Of a stretch of 64,000 nt of DNA, positions 29,249-38,517 are shown in pieces (the first letter of the stretch is position 1; each line of letters starts with the position of its first letter). The stretch covers positions 496,001-560,000 of the forward strand of contig CAXHTR010000005.1 of NCBI GenBank assembly GCA_964019655.1, in the 5' to 3' direction. The translations under genes were made by a program, and so were the position numbers. The notes beneath the pieces were generated by a model that saw only the letters and a list, made by a program, of their open reading frames with translations, ran no database searches and was not told the origin of the DNA. This DNA is from Perkinsela sp. pyNocScin1 (lineage: Eukaryota > Euglenozoa > Kinetoplastea > Prokinetoplastida > Perkinselidae).

Positions 29249-29774
29249 GGCTATGCGGAAGTACCCCATCATTGAATGGATCGAATATGACAAATCATAG
29301 ATCATCGGTAGATGAGATATACTGTACTTTTGAAAGTACATTTTCACAATTACCACATCATCCTGTTTTGTTTCTATACAATGATGCATCGCACGAAATA
29401 ATTGTCGGTGCCCGTCTTTTGAGAGCTCAATACGATTGAAAATCTGGTTCTGTAGACAAGTGTGACATGATCTACAAAATTTTACAACTTCTAGCTGAGT
29501 TTCTTTCCGTCTACTACGTAACGTAATCTCACAGAATGTCACTCTGAGAGCGACGGCAATCTTTTTTGTAAAGTCAATATTTTTTCGCCATCTAGCCATG
29601 CAGCGAGCGGCAGATCTTTTTCAACTTCATTTCAGAGTCTCAACGCGAAATGAAGGCCATTGGCAAGAGATAGCTTTTTCAGGGCAAACTCTTCAAAAAC
29701 CTTGCATATAAAGACGTAGCAGAGGTTCCTTTTGTTTGCAGAATGGTCTTTTCTTCTTTTTCTCAAGCTCTATC
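29249..29774. other. Intergenic spacer between LRR genes
   Basis: About 525 bases. A 124-codon minus-strand frame (29225-29599) overlaps the 3' end of the large LRR gene and has no recognisable features. The 3' end of this spacer holds the splice-acceptor-like tract at 29746. Confidence 0.5.
29746..29767 (+). promoter_or_regulatory. Polypyrimidine tract and AG, likely trans-splice acceptor
   Basis: Eighteen pyrimidines in a near-unbroken run (29746-29764 region) lead into AAG, with AG at 29766-29767, eight bases before the ATG at 29775. This supports ATG 29775 over the TTG that opens the same frame at 29736. The interpretation assumes kinetoplastid-type trans-splicing. Confidence 0.45.
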
Positions 29775-30563
29775 ATGTACATCTTAAGCGTTTGCATCAT
29801 ATCATCAATGCCGCTATTCTTCTTCCAGCTGGTCACATGTTCTGTGATTGCGCCCTTCACGGCAACAGACTATAATTCTATGGATTCCCTCCAAACACAA
29901 TATCAGAAACACTGCATGTACGCGTTTCTCGGGGTGAGCGGAACAGTCCCAGCAAGGCTTCTGCTCGCACTTCGAGTCGATGCGGGAAGCTCAGGGGAAG
30001 ACCCGTGTGATTGGGGTGGGGTCACATGTGTCAATAGAAGCGTCACTGCCATCTACTGGCCAATCTCAAACTTCGCAGATATCCCATCGCTGCAGTGGAT
30101 GCCTTCTTCCTTGAGCAGTATCGAGATGCGCCAGGCGAAGATTCATGGCAAGATGCAAACGCGCCTGCTCCCACGGGACCTCGTCGACTGCACGCTGGTA
30201 GATTGCGGCATCCATAGCACACTCGAGCTCCGTTCGCTTCCTGCCAAGCTCGAGCAGTTGATTCTCAATGGGAACGATATCCGTGGGGCAGTCCACCTCA
30301 CCAACTTGCCGGCCAATATTCGGTGCATCGAATTAATGCGCACAGGCGTCTCAAGGGTAGTCGTATGCAATAGCAGGCTCCCAGAGAAGCTCGAGCACGT
30401 CGCCGTATACCGCAAGCGCCGACGAGTGCCCGTCGTTTGCCTCGATAGTGCCGATGCAGACTCGCGCATTGAAATAGCAAAGCGGGATAATCGCGTTGAC
30501 ACGATCTTTATGCCAGCGTGCACGTATGAAGAGTATCATCAGAGGATATACGAGCACTCGTAG
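29775..30563 (+). CDS. Secreted LRR protein, subtype B (4 repeats, Cys cap)
   Basis: 262 residues. The leader MYILSVCIISSMPLFFFQLV is the most hydrophobic in the family, followed by a Ser/Thr/Tyr-rich stretch. The cap has DPCDWGGVTCVNR, the closest match in the window to the plant receptor cap C-x-W-x-G-V-x-C. Four repeats: SIEMRQAKIHG, DCTLVDCGIHS, QLILNGNDIRG, CIELMRTGVSR; unit two has the subtype B LPRDLVDC. Tail with VVCLDSADADSRIEI and a final acidic/Tyr segment. Immediately upstream of the subtype A gene at 30673. Confidence 0.86.
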   Translation: MYILSVCIISSMPLFFFQLVTCSVIAPFTATDYNSMDSLQTQYQKHCMYAFLGVSGTVPARLLLALRVDAGSSGEDPCDWGGVTCVNRSVTAIYWPISNFADIPSLQWMPSSLSSIEMRQAKIHGKMQTRLLPRDLVDCTLVDCGIHSTLELRSLPAKLEQLILNGNDIRGAVHLTNLPANIRCIELMRTGVSRVVVCNSRLPEKLEHVAVYRKRRRVPVVCLDSADADSRIEIAKRDNRVDTIFMPACTYEEYHQRIYEHS

Positions 30564-30672
30564 GAATGCGGTCTCCTCTTTTTCGAAAGTATGACTTGTA
30601 GACTTCTAATCATGCATATAGGCATATAAAACTTCAGATATCTTTTATTAGCAAATCATTTTTCTTTTACGC

Positions 30673-31485
30673 ATGCACTGTGCAGTTTTTCTGTGCGCGG
30701 ACATACCGAAGGCTGGTCGTGTGAATATCTCCCTCATGGATGAGCAAACGCTCATGGAGATGCTCATCGCGGACCTCCCACAAGAAAATATGCCCCGTAG
30801 TCCCGAAGGCTCCTTGCTGGCTATACAAAAGTGGGGTTTCCTCACCTTTGGCGACGATGGAAACGTCGTGATGCTCGAATTTCCGAAGAATTGGACAGGC
30901 GGGAGCAACTGGAAAACAAATGAATGCGGAGAGCGCCACGTGAAAATGAACTTTCGTTGGATTCCGGCGTATGTCGAGCGCTTCAAGCTCGTTCGGTATG
31001 GTGTGCAAGGTACAGTCGACACGCACCAACTTCCCCGCACCCTGCGCTCGTTTGTAGTCCAGGGCAACCTTCTTAGTGGGGCTTTCGACGTCCACGGCCT
31101 GCCTGAGACGCTCGTCCGCCTCGATGTGTCGCAAAATTTGCTGCAAGGCTCGCTCGATCTTCGTGCACTTCCTGAGCGCCTCACCGTTCTCCATGCGTGG
31201 GAGAACCATTTCTCGGGTAGCGCAGACTTTACAGGCCTGCCGACCTCGCTACGGATGCTTAACGTGTGTCACAACGGTTTCTCAGGGGTATTCAAGGCGG
31301 TGAATCTACCTGGCGACCTACGCCTCTTCTCGGCGCACTGGAACAAATTTCTCGATGCAGAGGCGGTGGTCGACGACATGCCCGACATTCTGCAGATTCT
31401 CCAGCTGGATCGCAGCCTCGAGGGAAATGTATTCACGAAGAATGGCGAGCCCAACGAAGACGCTCGAATACTCTTCTATGGCTGA
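30673..31485 (+). CDS. Secreted LRR protein, subtype A (6 repeats)
   Basis: 270 residues. The leader is very short (MHCAVFLCADIPKAGRVN); a homologous CADIP stretch occurs in the frameshifted gene at 4769-5811. Cap: MDEQTLMEMLIADL, with the W-x-G element reduced to QKWGFLTF. A Trp/Asn-rich stretch (NWTGGSNWKTNECGER) precedes the repeats. Six repeats: SFVVQGNLLSG, RLDVSQNLLQG, VLHAWENHFSG and others. C-terminal cap with LEGNVFTKNGEPNEDA, like that of 2078-2893. Divergence of the W-x-G element may mean altered partner binding. Confidence 0.83.
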   Translation: MHCAVFLCADIPKAGRVNISLMDEQTLMEMLIADLPQENMPRSPEGSLLAIQKWGFLTFGDDGNVVMLEFPKNWTGGSNWKTNECGERHVKMNFRWIPAYVERFKLVRYGVQGTVDTHQLPRTLRSFVVQGNLLSGAFDVHGLPETLVRLDVSQNLLQGSLDLRALPERLTVLHAWENHFSGSADFTGLPTSLRMLNVCHNGFSGVFKAVNLPGDLRLFSAHWNKFLDAEAVVDDMPDILQILQLDRSLEGNVFTKNGEPNEDARILFYG

Positions 31486-32449
31486 AAATAAAGAAAGTGA
31501 TCTGAAAGCCTTTGACATTTGTTGACTCAAGTTAATTATGAGCGGGAGTTTAGGAATTGATGCCCAGCATAACATTTGACGAAAGGCAAGCTTTCTTCCC
31601 TACTCTACCTTCTAAATAGTTCAAATGAAATTCATCCACGCCTTCCTCACTGCTGATGCCTTGATCGGCCGCGTCGACCCCAGCGCTCTGTAATGCATGT
31701 GTATCCACCAATTAGAGCCGGAACTCATTGGAGTAAACATCATGAAATTTTTCCATGGAGCTTCTCTGGGAGCTTTTTCATGGCTATGTATCCCATGGGG
31801 CCAATCTTTCAACTGAGAATTTTTACTTTGATGCACTGCGGCTCGGTAGGTAGCGAAACAAAGTAAACTTATGCGCAAGAATGGACTGCCAAGTGGAAGC
31901 GTTGACCTTTCTTATCTTTCAAATTCATAAGATTCTGCACTTTTCGGCCCTTTGAGAATCAGTCAGCGTCATTGTAGCTGAACAGGAAAAGAGATTAGTG
32001 AGCGGAGAAAAGAGCACACACATGACTTGCTTAGATTTTCACTAAAAGGAATGTTCGCCAGGTAGTCCACCATCAGCGAAAGTGCACTATGCTTGGACAT
32101 CGGAAGTATGGCGTGGCCAACGACTCGAAATAAATCACATTTGCCCTTGGTTTAGCAAGGAAAAGAGTAATAAACTGTTTCACCTTTTCCTCGATAGTTG
32201 CACGAAACTTGTTTCCAAAGCGATTCACAATGAATATAAAGCTTGTGAGCAAAAATAATTGATTCATCAGGCTCAACCAGCCGGCTTGTGCTATTATTTC
32301 AAAATGTACCCTCTGTACGATATGACTTTTGGCGAGAGTCAATTGCCGAAATTCAGCAGCGTCGAGGAGACGGCACTGATCTCTTAAGGGGCAAAAATTC
32401 TCTGAAGCTCATCCACGCTGTCAGACGTACGCTTGAAGATATCATGATT
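31486..32449. other. Convergent region with LRR relics only
   Basis: Apart from the relics annotated at 31625 and 32300, the 960 bases hold nothing recognised. A minus-strand frame at 32073-32342 has a hydrophobic stretch but no family resemblance. This is the convergent end of the plus-strand run that began at 21473. Confidence 0.5.
31625..31930 (+). pseudogene. Decayed LRR gene, leader plus isolated repeat
   Basis: A clean leader and mature N-terminus of the family (MKFIHAFLTADALIGRVDPS, ATG 31625) ends at an in-frame TAA at 31691-31693, exactly where the Q-x-LMEL helix should start. About 190 bases further, near 31889-31915, SGSVDLSYL reads as an LRR unit. The intervening cap and repeats are lost or unreadable. 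The sharp 5' end suggests decay of a once-functional subtype A gene. Confidence 0.6.
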
Positions 32450-32926
32450 TCAATATTTCCCGTGAAAGCCGACTTGCTTGCATAGCTTATGGGCAACGTC
32501 GAACGGTCCCTGGATCGCGTTGCCTGTGAGCCAAAGTTTTGTGAGGCCCACGGGGAGCGTCGCTGTTTCGAGCGTGCCTACAAGCTCAAGGTCATCTATC
32601 TTGAGAGAGGTAACAGTGCGCGGCACAAACTGAAAATCAATGTGCCCGCCGGGATGAAAGCAGCTCGTAGCGATGGAGCGGTCGTCCGCACGGTTGATGT
32701 CTGTGTCCATCTCGAGCATGCTGATAGAGATGAGGTGCTGTGCACTGTCGAAGGCGAGAACGGACCATGTGCTGATGTCCGTAAAATTTCCCTTTTCATC
32801 TTTCGCACATTGGACGTCGTCGAGGCCACTCACAAAGAGCTCCATCAGGGACTTATCAGAAAGGCTACGCACATCGACATACCCAGTGCCATCTGCTGTG
32901 GACAAAGGGACGAGGATTAAGTTCAT
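32300..32926 (-). pseudogene. LRR gene truncated by frameshift after the first repeats
   Basis: From ATG 32926 a 158-residue frame carries the leader (MNLILVPLSTADG), the cap (LSDKSLMELFVSGL, DISTWSVLAFD) and the anchor GGHIDFQFVP, then two repeats (LELVGTLETATLPVGL, GNAIQGPFDV). The frame stops at 32450. In another frame the bases just before and after the stop read AFTGNIEI, a typical repeat start, after which homology fades toward 32300. A single indel followed by decay explains this. It might still yield a short secreted cap fragment. Confidence 0.62.
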
Positions 32927-33112
32927 TTGGTCTTTTTAATGGAAAAGAAGCCGATTCTCGTAAAATTAGGTATCAGGCAGGAAAAAGAGCTTAAATTGCT
33001 GAAATTGGTCCTTTCCATTGAGAAAAGAAGAGCAGCCCATATTGGAATTATTTTTCCATTCCAGTAGACTCTACCCGGAATTTGCCATCTGTGCTTGCTG
33101 ATAGTCCTCAAT

Positions 33113-33637
33113 TCAGTCAGTTTTATGTGTAATAACAGTTCCGAACTTTTCGATTCGCCGTGTGTGCCTTCCACCTTCGAACTCAGTCCCTATGAAGGCA
33201 TCAACAATGGCAAGCATATCTGCCGCAGCGGTCTGGCGTGCACCCATGCACAGAATATTCGCGCTGTTGTGCTGCCTCGCGAGAACAGCACAGTCTGCGT
33301 TGTAGCACAGCGCAGCTCGAAATGCCCGAGCCGCGTCAACGCCGAGTGCCTTCGCCTCTGCCTCGCCGAGCGTGCACTTATTCGCGGCGATAGAGATGCC
33401 GATGCCAGTACCACAGAGAAGAATGGCAAGTGTGTCAGGGTAATCCACCTGAGGCTGCACCATTTTCGCGCAAGCAGCAGCGGCGATATCGGGGTAGTCC
33501 ACGGAAGCATCGCTGAAGGCCCCGACGTCCTCGACAGCCTGAACGCCGATAGACAAAAGGTGCTTGATCACAGATGCCTTGTGGGCGACACCAGCGTGAT
33601 CGGAGCCGACGATTATGCGCTTTGGGATCGTTAACAT
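33113..33637 (-). CDS. rpiB: Ribose-5-phosphate isomerase B
   Basis: 174 residues from ATG 33637. RpiB/LacA signatures: IIVGSDHAG at the N-terminus, DYPDIAAAACAKMV, ILLCGTGIGISIAANK (catalytic Cys and the phosphate-binding loop), RAALCYNADCAVLARQHNSA, and FEGGRHTRRI near the end. It interconverts ribulose- and ribose-5-phosphate in the pentose phosphate pathway. This type B enzyme is found in kinetoplastids and bacteria but not in animals, which use type A. No PTS1 (ends THKTD), so cytosolic location is likely. Confidence 0.93.
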   Translation of the reverse strand: MLTIPKRIIVGSDHAGVAHKASVIKHLLSIGVQAVEDVGAFSDASVDYPDIAAAACAKMVQPQVDYPDTLAILLCGTGIGISIAANKCTLGEAEAKALGVDAARAFRAALCYNADCAVLARQHNSANILCMGARQTAAADMLAIVDAFIGTEFEGGRHTRRIEKFGTVITHKTD

Positions 33638-33949
33638 TGTGAGCGAAAGAAAAGGGGTGAGAGTTAAAATGTAGGCACCTTATCTTCCAATGATACAAAA
33701 AGATAAAATGTTGATGCGATGCTATTTTCGATCGAGACATAATGTTGGTATTCTAGCCTTGTGCATTCCTACAAACTATAGTTAGCGTTTCAATAGAAAG
33801 AAGTCATATACAAACTACAAAATTAGTTTGGATACCTATCGCACTGCGACACTTAATTTTGACGTTTATTTCTATATCAAAATATTTCTATTCTGCATGG
33901 ACCCCTTTGGATATCTATTCATCATATTTTCGCAAGTTATAAAAATCTA
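33638..33949. other. AT-rich intergenic spacer
   Basis: Roughly 310 strongly AT-rich bases between the PIF1-like gene and rpiB, both on the minus strand. A plus-strand frame here (33828-34034) is Phe/Tyr/Ile-rich and runs antisense into the helicase; it looks like chance. Nothing else seen. Confidence 0.55.
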
Positions 33950-35722
33950 TCATACATATTTTTCTATCAGATCGTCTGTCTCCTGCTGCAGTCTCTTTTC
34001 AAAACTCATCGCCTTTTTACATGTGAAAACCTGAATCTTATCAAAGCCGCGAACTATGAGCTGCTTCGGGGAACGCACGCGAGAGAGCGCGACGTACGCC
34101 AGGTGGGGCGCTCTAAAAATATTTTCGAGGTCGACGACAACTGGCCCGCTGAGCGTCAGCCCCTGCACTTTGTGGATGGTGAAGGCGTACCCAAGTGCGA
34201 GCGGTATGCGCAGCACACCATAGTAGTAAAACGCGCTCTCACTGCTCTCGCCGAGACGCTCTTCGATCGGTGGAATCTGCGCTGTCTGCCCGTTGTCAAA
34301 GCGCACGACCGGCAGCAAGGGCATGCCAGCATCCAATTTTCGGAGCGCTTCTTCGTAAGCGGGAACATGCTTGTATATATGCGAGGAACTCACCCGATAT
34401 CCGCCATCAGCGGCAGGGACGAACGTTTCGACCGTGCCGAGCGCCCCATTGACGAGATTCTCTGTGAGGTTTTTGGTGAGCATCACTCGGGCCCCGACGC
34501 AAAGGTTCAGGTCATACGCATCTTCCCTTTCGGGCAGGGTGATGCTCGCAGCGACACATTCGTGCACCATGGGCATCGCATCGCTCCGAACTTCTGCACC
34601 CATTTCTGCGACACTTTTCCGAAGAAAGTCAAACATCTGCTGGCGAATCTTTTCACTCGTAAATCTTAGCTTACCGTCACCCTTCGTGTGCACGTGGCAA
34701 AAGTATGTTGCATTTTGAGTCCCTAGCTTCCGCAAGACAAGCACATCTTCGGTCGCACACCGAACCGGCCATTGCAATGCAAGCCTTTTGACAATGACTG
34801 CGCGAACCTGCGCAGAAGATTGCACTTTCGAACAATTGTTGTTTGGGACACTGAAAACAACAGATTTTGTCCACTCGCTTCCGAGCTGGAGGCCTGTATT
34901 GACTGGCGGAAAGCGCACAGCTTGTCCACCCAGCTGCGCAAGCTCGACAGTGTTTTTGCGAAGGGCGTCGATGCACTTGGGAAACAGGTGGACCGCCTTC
35001 TCAGATGCCTCCGAGGGCCGTCCCGCGTTCTCTCGCAGAATACTCACCAGCGTCTTCGAAACGATGCCCAGGCGGAGCTTTTCGAGTGCCTGACGGAACG
35101 TAGCGTACTCTGTGAAAATGCGGTGATTCGTTCGCAGTGCGAAGAGCGCAAAGTTGTCGATAAAAAGCGCGCTCTCGAAGATAGGAGCATCCGCTGCGTT
35201 TACATTGGGAAGCTGTAAAAAGTCTCCGCACAGCAGCATGTGGATGCCACCGAAGGGTTCGTCGCATCGCCGCACGTCTCGGGCCGTCTTATCGAACGCT
35301 GCAAGGATTGCGGCAGAGAGTATGGAGACTTCGTCAAGTATGAGCACATCGACCATACGCAGGAGGCGGCTCACACGAGTCCCATGGAAGCCGAATGTGT
35401 GCTGGAATGTGCGACCATTCATGTTCTGCGCAGCACTGAACGTTGACGCCGTCACGAGAACTTTCTTTCCCAATCCGGTAAAATGTTGGTAGATTCTGTT
35501 GAGCACGTGCGATTTGCCAGTGCCAGCTGGCCCGCTGATAAAAAGGTACTTTGTGCCCATGGCCAGGCGAAAGGCAAGCTGCTGGTCCACGGAGGGCTTC
35601 AGGTCAGTACTGCCTTTCCATTTGTCATCTGTGAACGCCACAGGCCACACGGATGAAGTCTTGTATCTCACAAAAGGGTGGAAAACGACCGTCCTGATCC
35701 TCTTGACTATATACATACACAT
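33950..35722 (-). CDS. PIF1-like 5'-3' DNA helicase, probably mitochondrial
   Basis: 590 residues. Superfamily 1B motifs in order: SGPAGTGKSHVL (Walker A, 63-74), VTASTFSAAQNMNGRTFQHT (motif Ia), VLILDEVSIL (Walker B, Asp130-Glu131), LLCGDFLQLP (motif III), a central region with HECVAASITLPEREDA and RVMLTKNLTENLVNGALGTV, then AFTIHKVQGLTL and YVALSRVR (motifs V and VI). The N-terminus MCMYIVKRIRTVVFHPFVR is basic without acids to residue 31, fitting mitochondrial import. Kinetoplastids have several PIF1 paralogues, many acting on mitochondrial DNA; which one this is cannot be told here. Confidence 0.88.
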   Translation of the reverse strand: MCMYIVKRIRTVVFHPFVRYKTSSVWPVAFTDDKWKGSTDLKPSVDQQLAFRLAMGTKYLFISGPAGTGKSHVLNRIYQHFTGLGKKVLVTASTFSAAQNMNGRTFQHTFGFHGTRVSRLLRMVDVLILDEVSILSAAILAAFDKTARDVRRCDEPFGGIHMLLCGDFLQLPNVNAADAPIFESALFIDNFALFALRTNHRIFTEYATFRQALEKLRLGIVSKTLVSILRENAGRPSEASEKAVHLFPKCIDALRKNTVELAQLGGQAVRFPPVNTGLQLGSEWTKSVVFSVPNNNCSKVQSSAQVRAVIVKRLALQWPVRCATEDVLVLRKLGTQNATYFCHVHTKGDGKLRFTSEKIRQQMFDFLRKSVAEMGAEVRSDAMPMVHECVAASITLPEREDAYDLNLCVGARVMLTKNLTENLVNGALGTVETFVPAADGGYRVSSSHIYKHVPAYEEALRKLDAGMPLLPVVRFDNGQTAQIPPIEERLGESSESAFYYYGVLRIPLALGYAFTIHKVQGLTLSGPVVVDLENIFRAPHLAYVALSRVRSPKQLIVRGFDKIQVFTCKKAMSFEKRLQQETDDLIEKYV

Positions 35723-35886
35723 AGAATTTACTAAAAACTATAGACAAACTACAGTGCACTAACATGGTGAATAGTTGGCTATGCTGCCATCAAATTAATG
35801 CCTGAATTTCGATCGAAGTATTCATATCAGTGAGAGCGAAAGAACATAAGCAGACTCGTAATAATCTGTATATGAAAAATCCTTTG

Positions 35887-36558
35887 CTATGTCCCTCGGG
35901 GCTTGAAGGATATTTTTCCACTCTGGATGTTTCCATCGATGGAAACGACTTGCATCACTTTCAGGCGCTGGTACAGATTGATCGTAGACATCTGGTCGAG
36001 GGCTGCATCAGAGATAATCAGCTCATCAAAGGCGTTTGAACGCAAGTCGATTGACTGCAGTGATCGTGGAATCTCGAGGAGTGAGACTGTTCCCGATAGC
36101 CGATTATTCTGGACGTTGATATCTATAAGGTTCGACGGAAGGGTGGCCATATTCAAACAGCCTCGAAGATCGCAATGAACCAGATAACAGTGCTTGAGAT
36201 CCCTTGGAAGCTTTCGTGTGCTGAATGGGGTTGTGTTATTCGATCGCGCGTCCATCAGCGCCAGTTGGCGAACAGTCTGTGGGATAAAGTCCATATCGAA
36301 AGATAGCCCGACGCCAGTGGTCCATTCGATGTCCCGAACTACATCATCCGTATCGCACGTGACACCGTGCCAATCGCAAACAGGGTAGTCCTGATAGGCA
36401 CATGCTGCTACAAAATTTGTCATGGGCCCAATTTCTGCGACTTCATCGATGCATATGAACTTCCTCATGGCGAACTTTTGAAGACTTTGTATGTCCATCT
36501 CCTTGCACGTTTCCGCTGTATATGCCCTGAGACTTAAACAGAATAGAGTTTGAAACAT
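35887..36558 (-). CDS. Secreted LRR protein, subtype B (4 repeats, Cys cap)
   Basis: 223 residues from ATG 36558. Leader MFQTLFCLSLRAYTAETC, then a helix with LQKFAMRKFI in place of Q-x-LMEL. Cap: YPVCDWHGVTCDTDD, intact Cys pair. Repeats: QLALMDARSNN, HCYLVHCDLRG (subtype B feature), DINVQNNRLSG, SIDLRSNAFDE. The tail differs from the other subtype B tails (VMQVVSIDGNIQSGKI), resembling instead the C-terminal cap of subtype A. It may be a recombinant between the two forms. Confidence 0.83.
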   Translation of the reverse strand: MFQTLFCLSLRAYTAETCKEMDIQSLQKFAMRKFICIDEVAEIGPMTNFVAACAYQDYPVCDWHGVTCDTDDVVRDIEWTTGVGLSFDMDFIPQTVRQLALMDARSNNTTPFSTRKLPRDLKHCYLVHCDLRGCLNMATLPSNLIDINVQNNRLSGTVSLLEIPRSLQSIDLRSNAFDELIISDAALDQMSTINLYQRLKVMQVVSIDGNIQSGKISFKPRGT

Positions 36559-36827
36559 TTTGAGTACTATAAGTAGGAAGTGCTAAGATGTAAAAATCGA
36601 TCGTACGAGCCCATCGTCTGGGCCTTAAATCAAAAGACATTTATCGGGAACTGCGTGTGCCATACATGCATGAACTCTCTGCATCTTTCTCCTTCAAACT
36701 ACAAATGAAAAAAAAAAATAGAAATAAAGATTACAGAAAACACATCGAACTATGTGAATCAATCAATATCAATCTTATAGAAGCCCGGTCACTCTGATAT
36801 AAAATTCCGAAAAAACAGTGCATAGTT

Positions 36828-38000
36828 CTATACGTGCGTTATTCTTCCTGCTGGAACTGTATTTCCACTGCTATCCACCACCTCGCGCACACTGAAGTCA
36901 AGCTTAAACTCCATCCCCGCAGTTGAGTCTATCACCGCCTTCTGAGAAAAATTATTGCGGAAGAGATCGATCTGTTTTAGGTTATCCGATAAATTCGCAA
37001 TGATGATAGACCCACATAGCTGATTGTGTGAGAGCTCAAGCTTTTGCATTCCATGAGGGATGGCTGTTAAAATTATCTCTCCGCTAAATTCGTTTGAGGA
37101 CAAGTCCATACGATTTAATGCACGGGGTAGCTGGGTCAAGTCCAAAGACCCGCTCAGGCGGTTCCCATTCAGGTAGAGCACGCGCAGACTTTCGGGCAGC
37201 TTTGTGAGGCTTATTGTGCCCGTTAGATCGTTCATGTAGAGAATGCATGTATGCATAGATCCTGGCAAGACCTCAAGATCAATTTCTCCATTGAATCCGC
37301 ACATGTATGCATTGATCTCTTGAAGCGTTTCTGGCAAGCTCCCAATGTCGAGAGGCTGCTCAATCTTTGTTTCGCAAAGTTCAAGATTGGTAAGGTTCCT
37401 TGGCAAGCGCGCGGCGACAAGATCACAGACGAGCTCATTGTTCTTTATGTCGAACCACCACAGGTCAGGTGGTAAGAACGCGAGGGAAATGGAAGCACAA
37501 AAGCCATTGTATGGAATATTGAATTTTTCGAGCGTCTGAGGCAGTTGCTCGAGAGTAATATCGCCTGAAAAATCGTTGTACCCGATATCCATCTCAACAA
37601 GCCCTTCTGGGAGTGAAGCGAAGTCGATAGACCCGCTCATCTTATTGTCAAAGACATCAAAAACGCGCAGTGTGCGAGGTAGCCGATGCGTATCGACAGT
37701 ACCTGTAACGGCACACTCACAAAGATTCAATTCAGTGAGTTGCTGTGGGAGAATATCGAGGTTGATGATACCTCCCTCAATGCCTTTACGTCCCCACTGA
37801 ATTTCGGAGATGGCGTCACCATCAAACTTGATGTGTTGCCAGAGAGATACATCTTGGTAGTAGCCGTCCTGGTCTTGAAACCGCTGCTTCGCTTGGTCGA
37901 CCAGGCCTTCGACAACAAGTTCCATTCGAATCTGCTCTGATAGGGTGTCCATATCGAGCCGCCCGAGGCCATCATCTGCACACATGATGAAGTGAAGCAT
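36828..38000 (-). CDS. Secreted LRR protein, subtype A (12 repeats)
   Basis: 390 residues. The leader is minimal (MLHFIMCADDGLGRLD). Cap: LSEQIRMELVVEGL, then DVSLWQHIKFD; the W-x-GV element has become W-Q-H-I. Anchor IEGGIINLDILP. Twelve repeats: VFDVFDNKMSG, EMDIGYNDFSG, VLYLNGNRLSG, RMDLSSNEFSG and others. Unit six (ELCETKIEQ) lacks the central Asn. C-terminal cap: FSVREVVDSSGNTVPAG. Second of three minus-strand LRR genes in tandem. Confidence 0.86.
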   Translation of the reverse strand: MLHFIMCADDGLGRLDMDTLSEQIRMELVVEGLVDQAKQRFQDQDGYYQDVSLWQHIKFDGDAISEIQWGRKGIEGGIINLDILPQQLTELNLCECAVTGTVDTHRLPRTLRVFDVFDNKMSGSIDFASLPEGLVEMDIGYNDFSGDITLEQLPQTLEKFNIPYNGFCASISLAFLPPDLWWFDIKNNELVCDLVAARLPRNLTNLELCETKIEQPLDIGSLPETLQEINAYMCGFNGEIDLEVLPGSMHTCILYMNDLTGTISLTKLPESLRVLYLNGNRLSGSLDLTQLPRALNRMDLSSNEFSGEIILTAIPHGMQKLELSHNQLCGSIIIANLSDNLKQIDLFRNNFSQKAVIDSTAGMEFKLDFSVREVVDSSGNTVPAGRITHV

Positions 38001-38517
38001 TCGTACACGAGTAAAAATTATGCTGAAATTGATGAGCTTAACTAGCTACAGAGGATCTCTCAGCGATGAAATTCAAAAAAATAAATATTTCCAAAAAGAT
38101 CCGTGGTAATCTATGGTACTCAGCTCGCAAATGATGAGCAAAAAAAAGCTAAGGGCGGCTACAGAATTACGACCAATTCTCCGTAGAACGGTATGCGCTA
38201 GGTGCTGGATATGATATATATTCTGTAATATCCTTTAGCTGTGCGATCACCAGTACTAGTATCGCTTCCTATTACACCATTGCATTTTTTCAAGGGCCGA
38301 GTCAAATGAATATGATCTTCTCGGAGTGTCGTAGGAATTTGACGAAAGTATATTGAAATAGAAGCTGCATTGTAAAGATAGAAGGCCAAAGCAACCGACT
38401 TCTATGAGCCCTTTTAGTGAATTAGAAGCCAACCGAAAATGTAATATGAAATTGTATTCATGTTATGAACTGTAACTGAACTTACACTGGAAATTCGAGG
38501 CTACCTGAGCGGCTTGT
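38001..38517. other. Intergenic spacer between tandem LRR genes
   Basis: About 515 AT-rich bases. The minus-strand frame 38198-38389 has no recognisable features. No relic, RNA gene or repeat was seen. Confidence 0.55.

Noticed and set aside
29225-29599. 124-codon minus-strand frame after the large LRR gene
   Set aside because: No recognisable motif, overlaps a coding 3' end, and opens without a convincing start context.
32073-32342. 89-codon minus-strand frame
   Set aside because: Hydrophobic middle but no family signature; lies in a region of decayed LRR sequence.
33828-34034. Small hydrophobic ORF antisense to the PIF1 gene end
   Set aside because: AT-rich chance frame overlapping a verified coding region.
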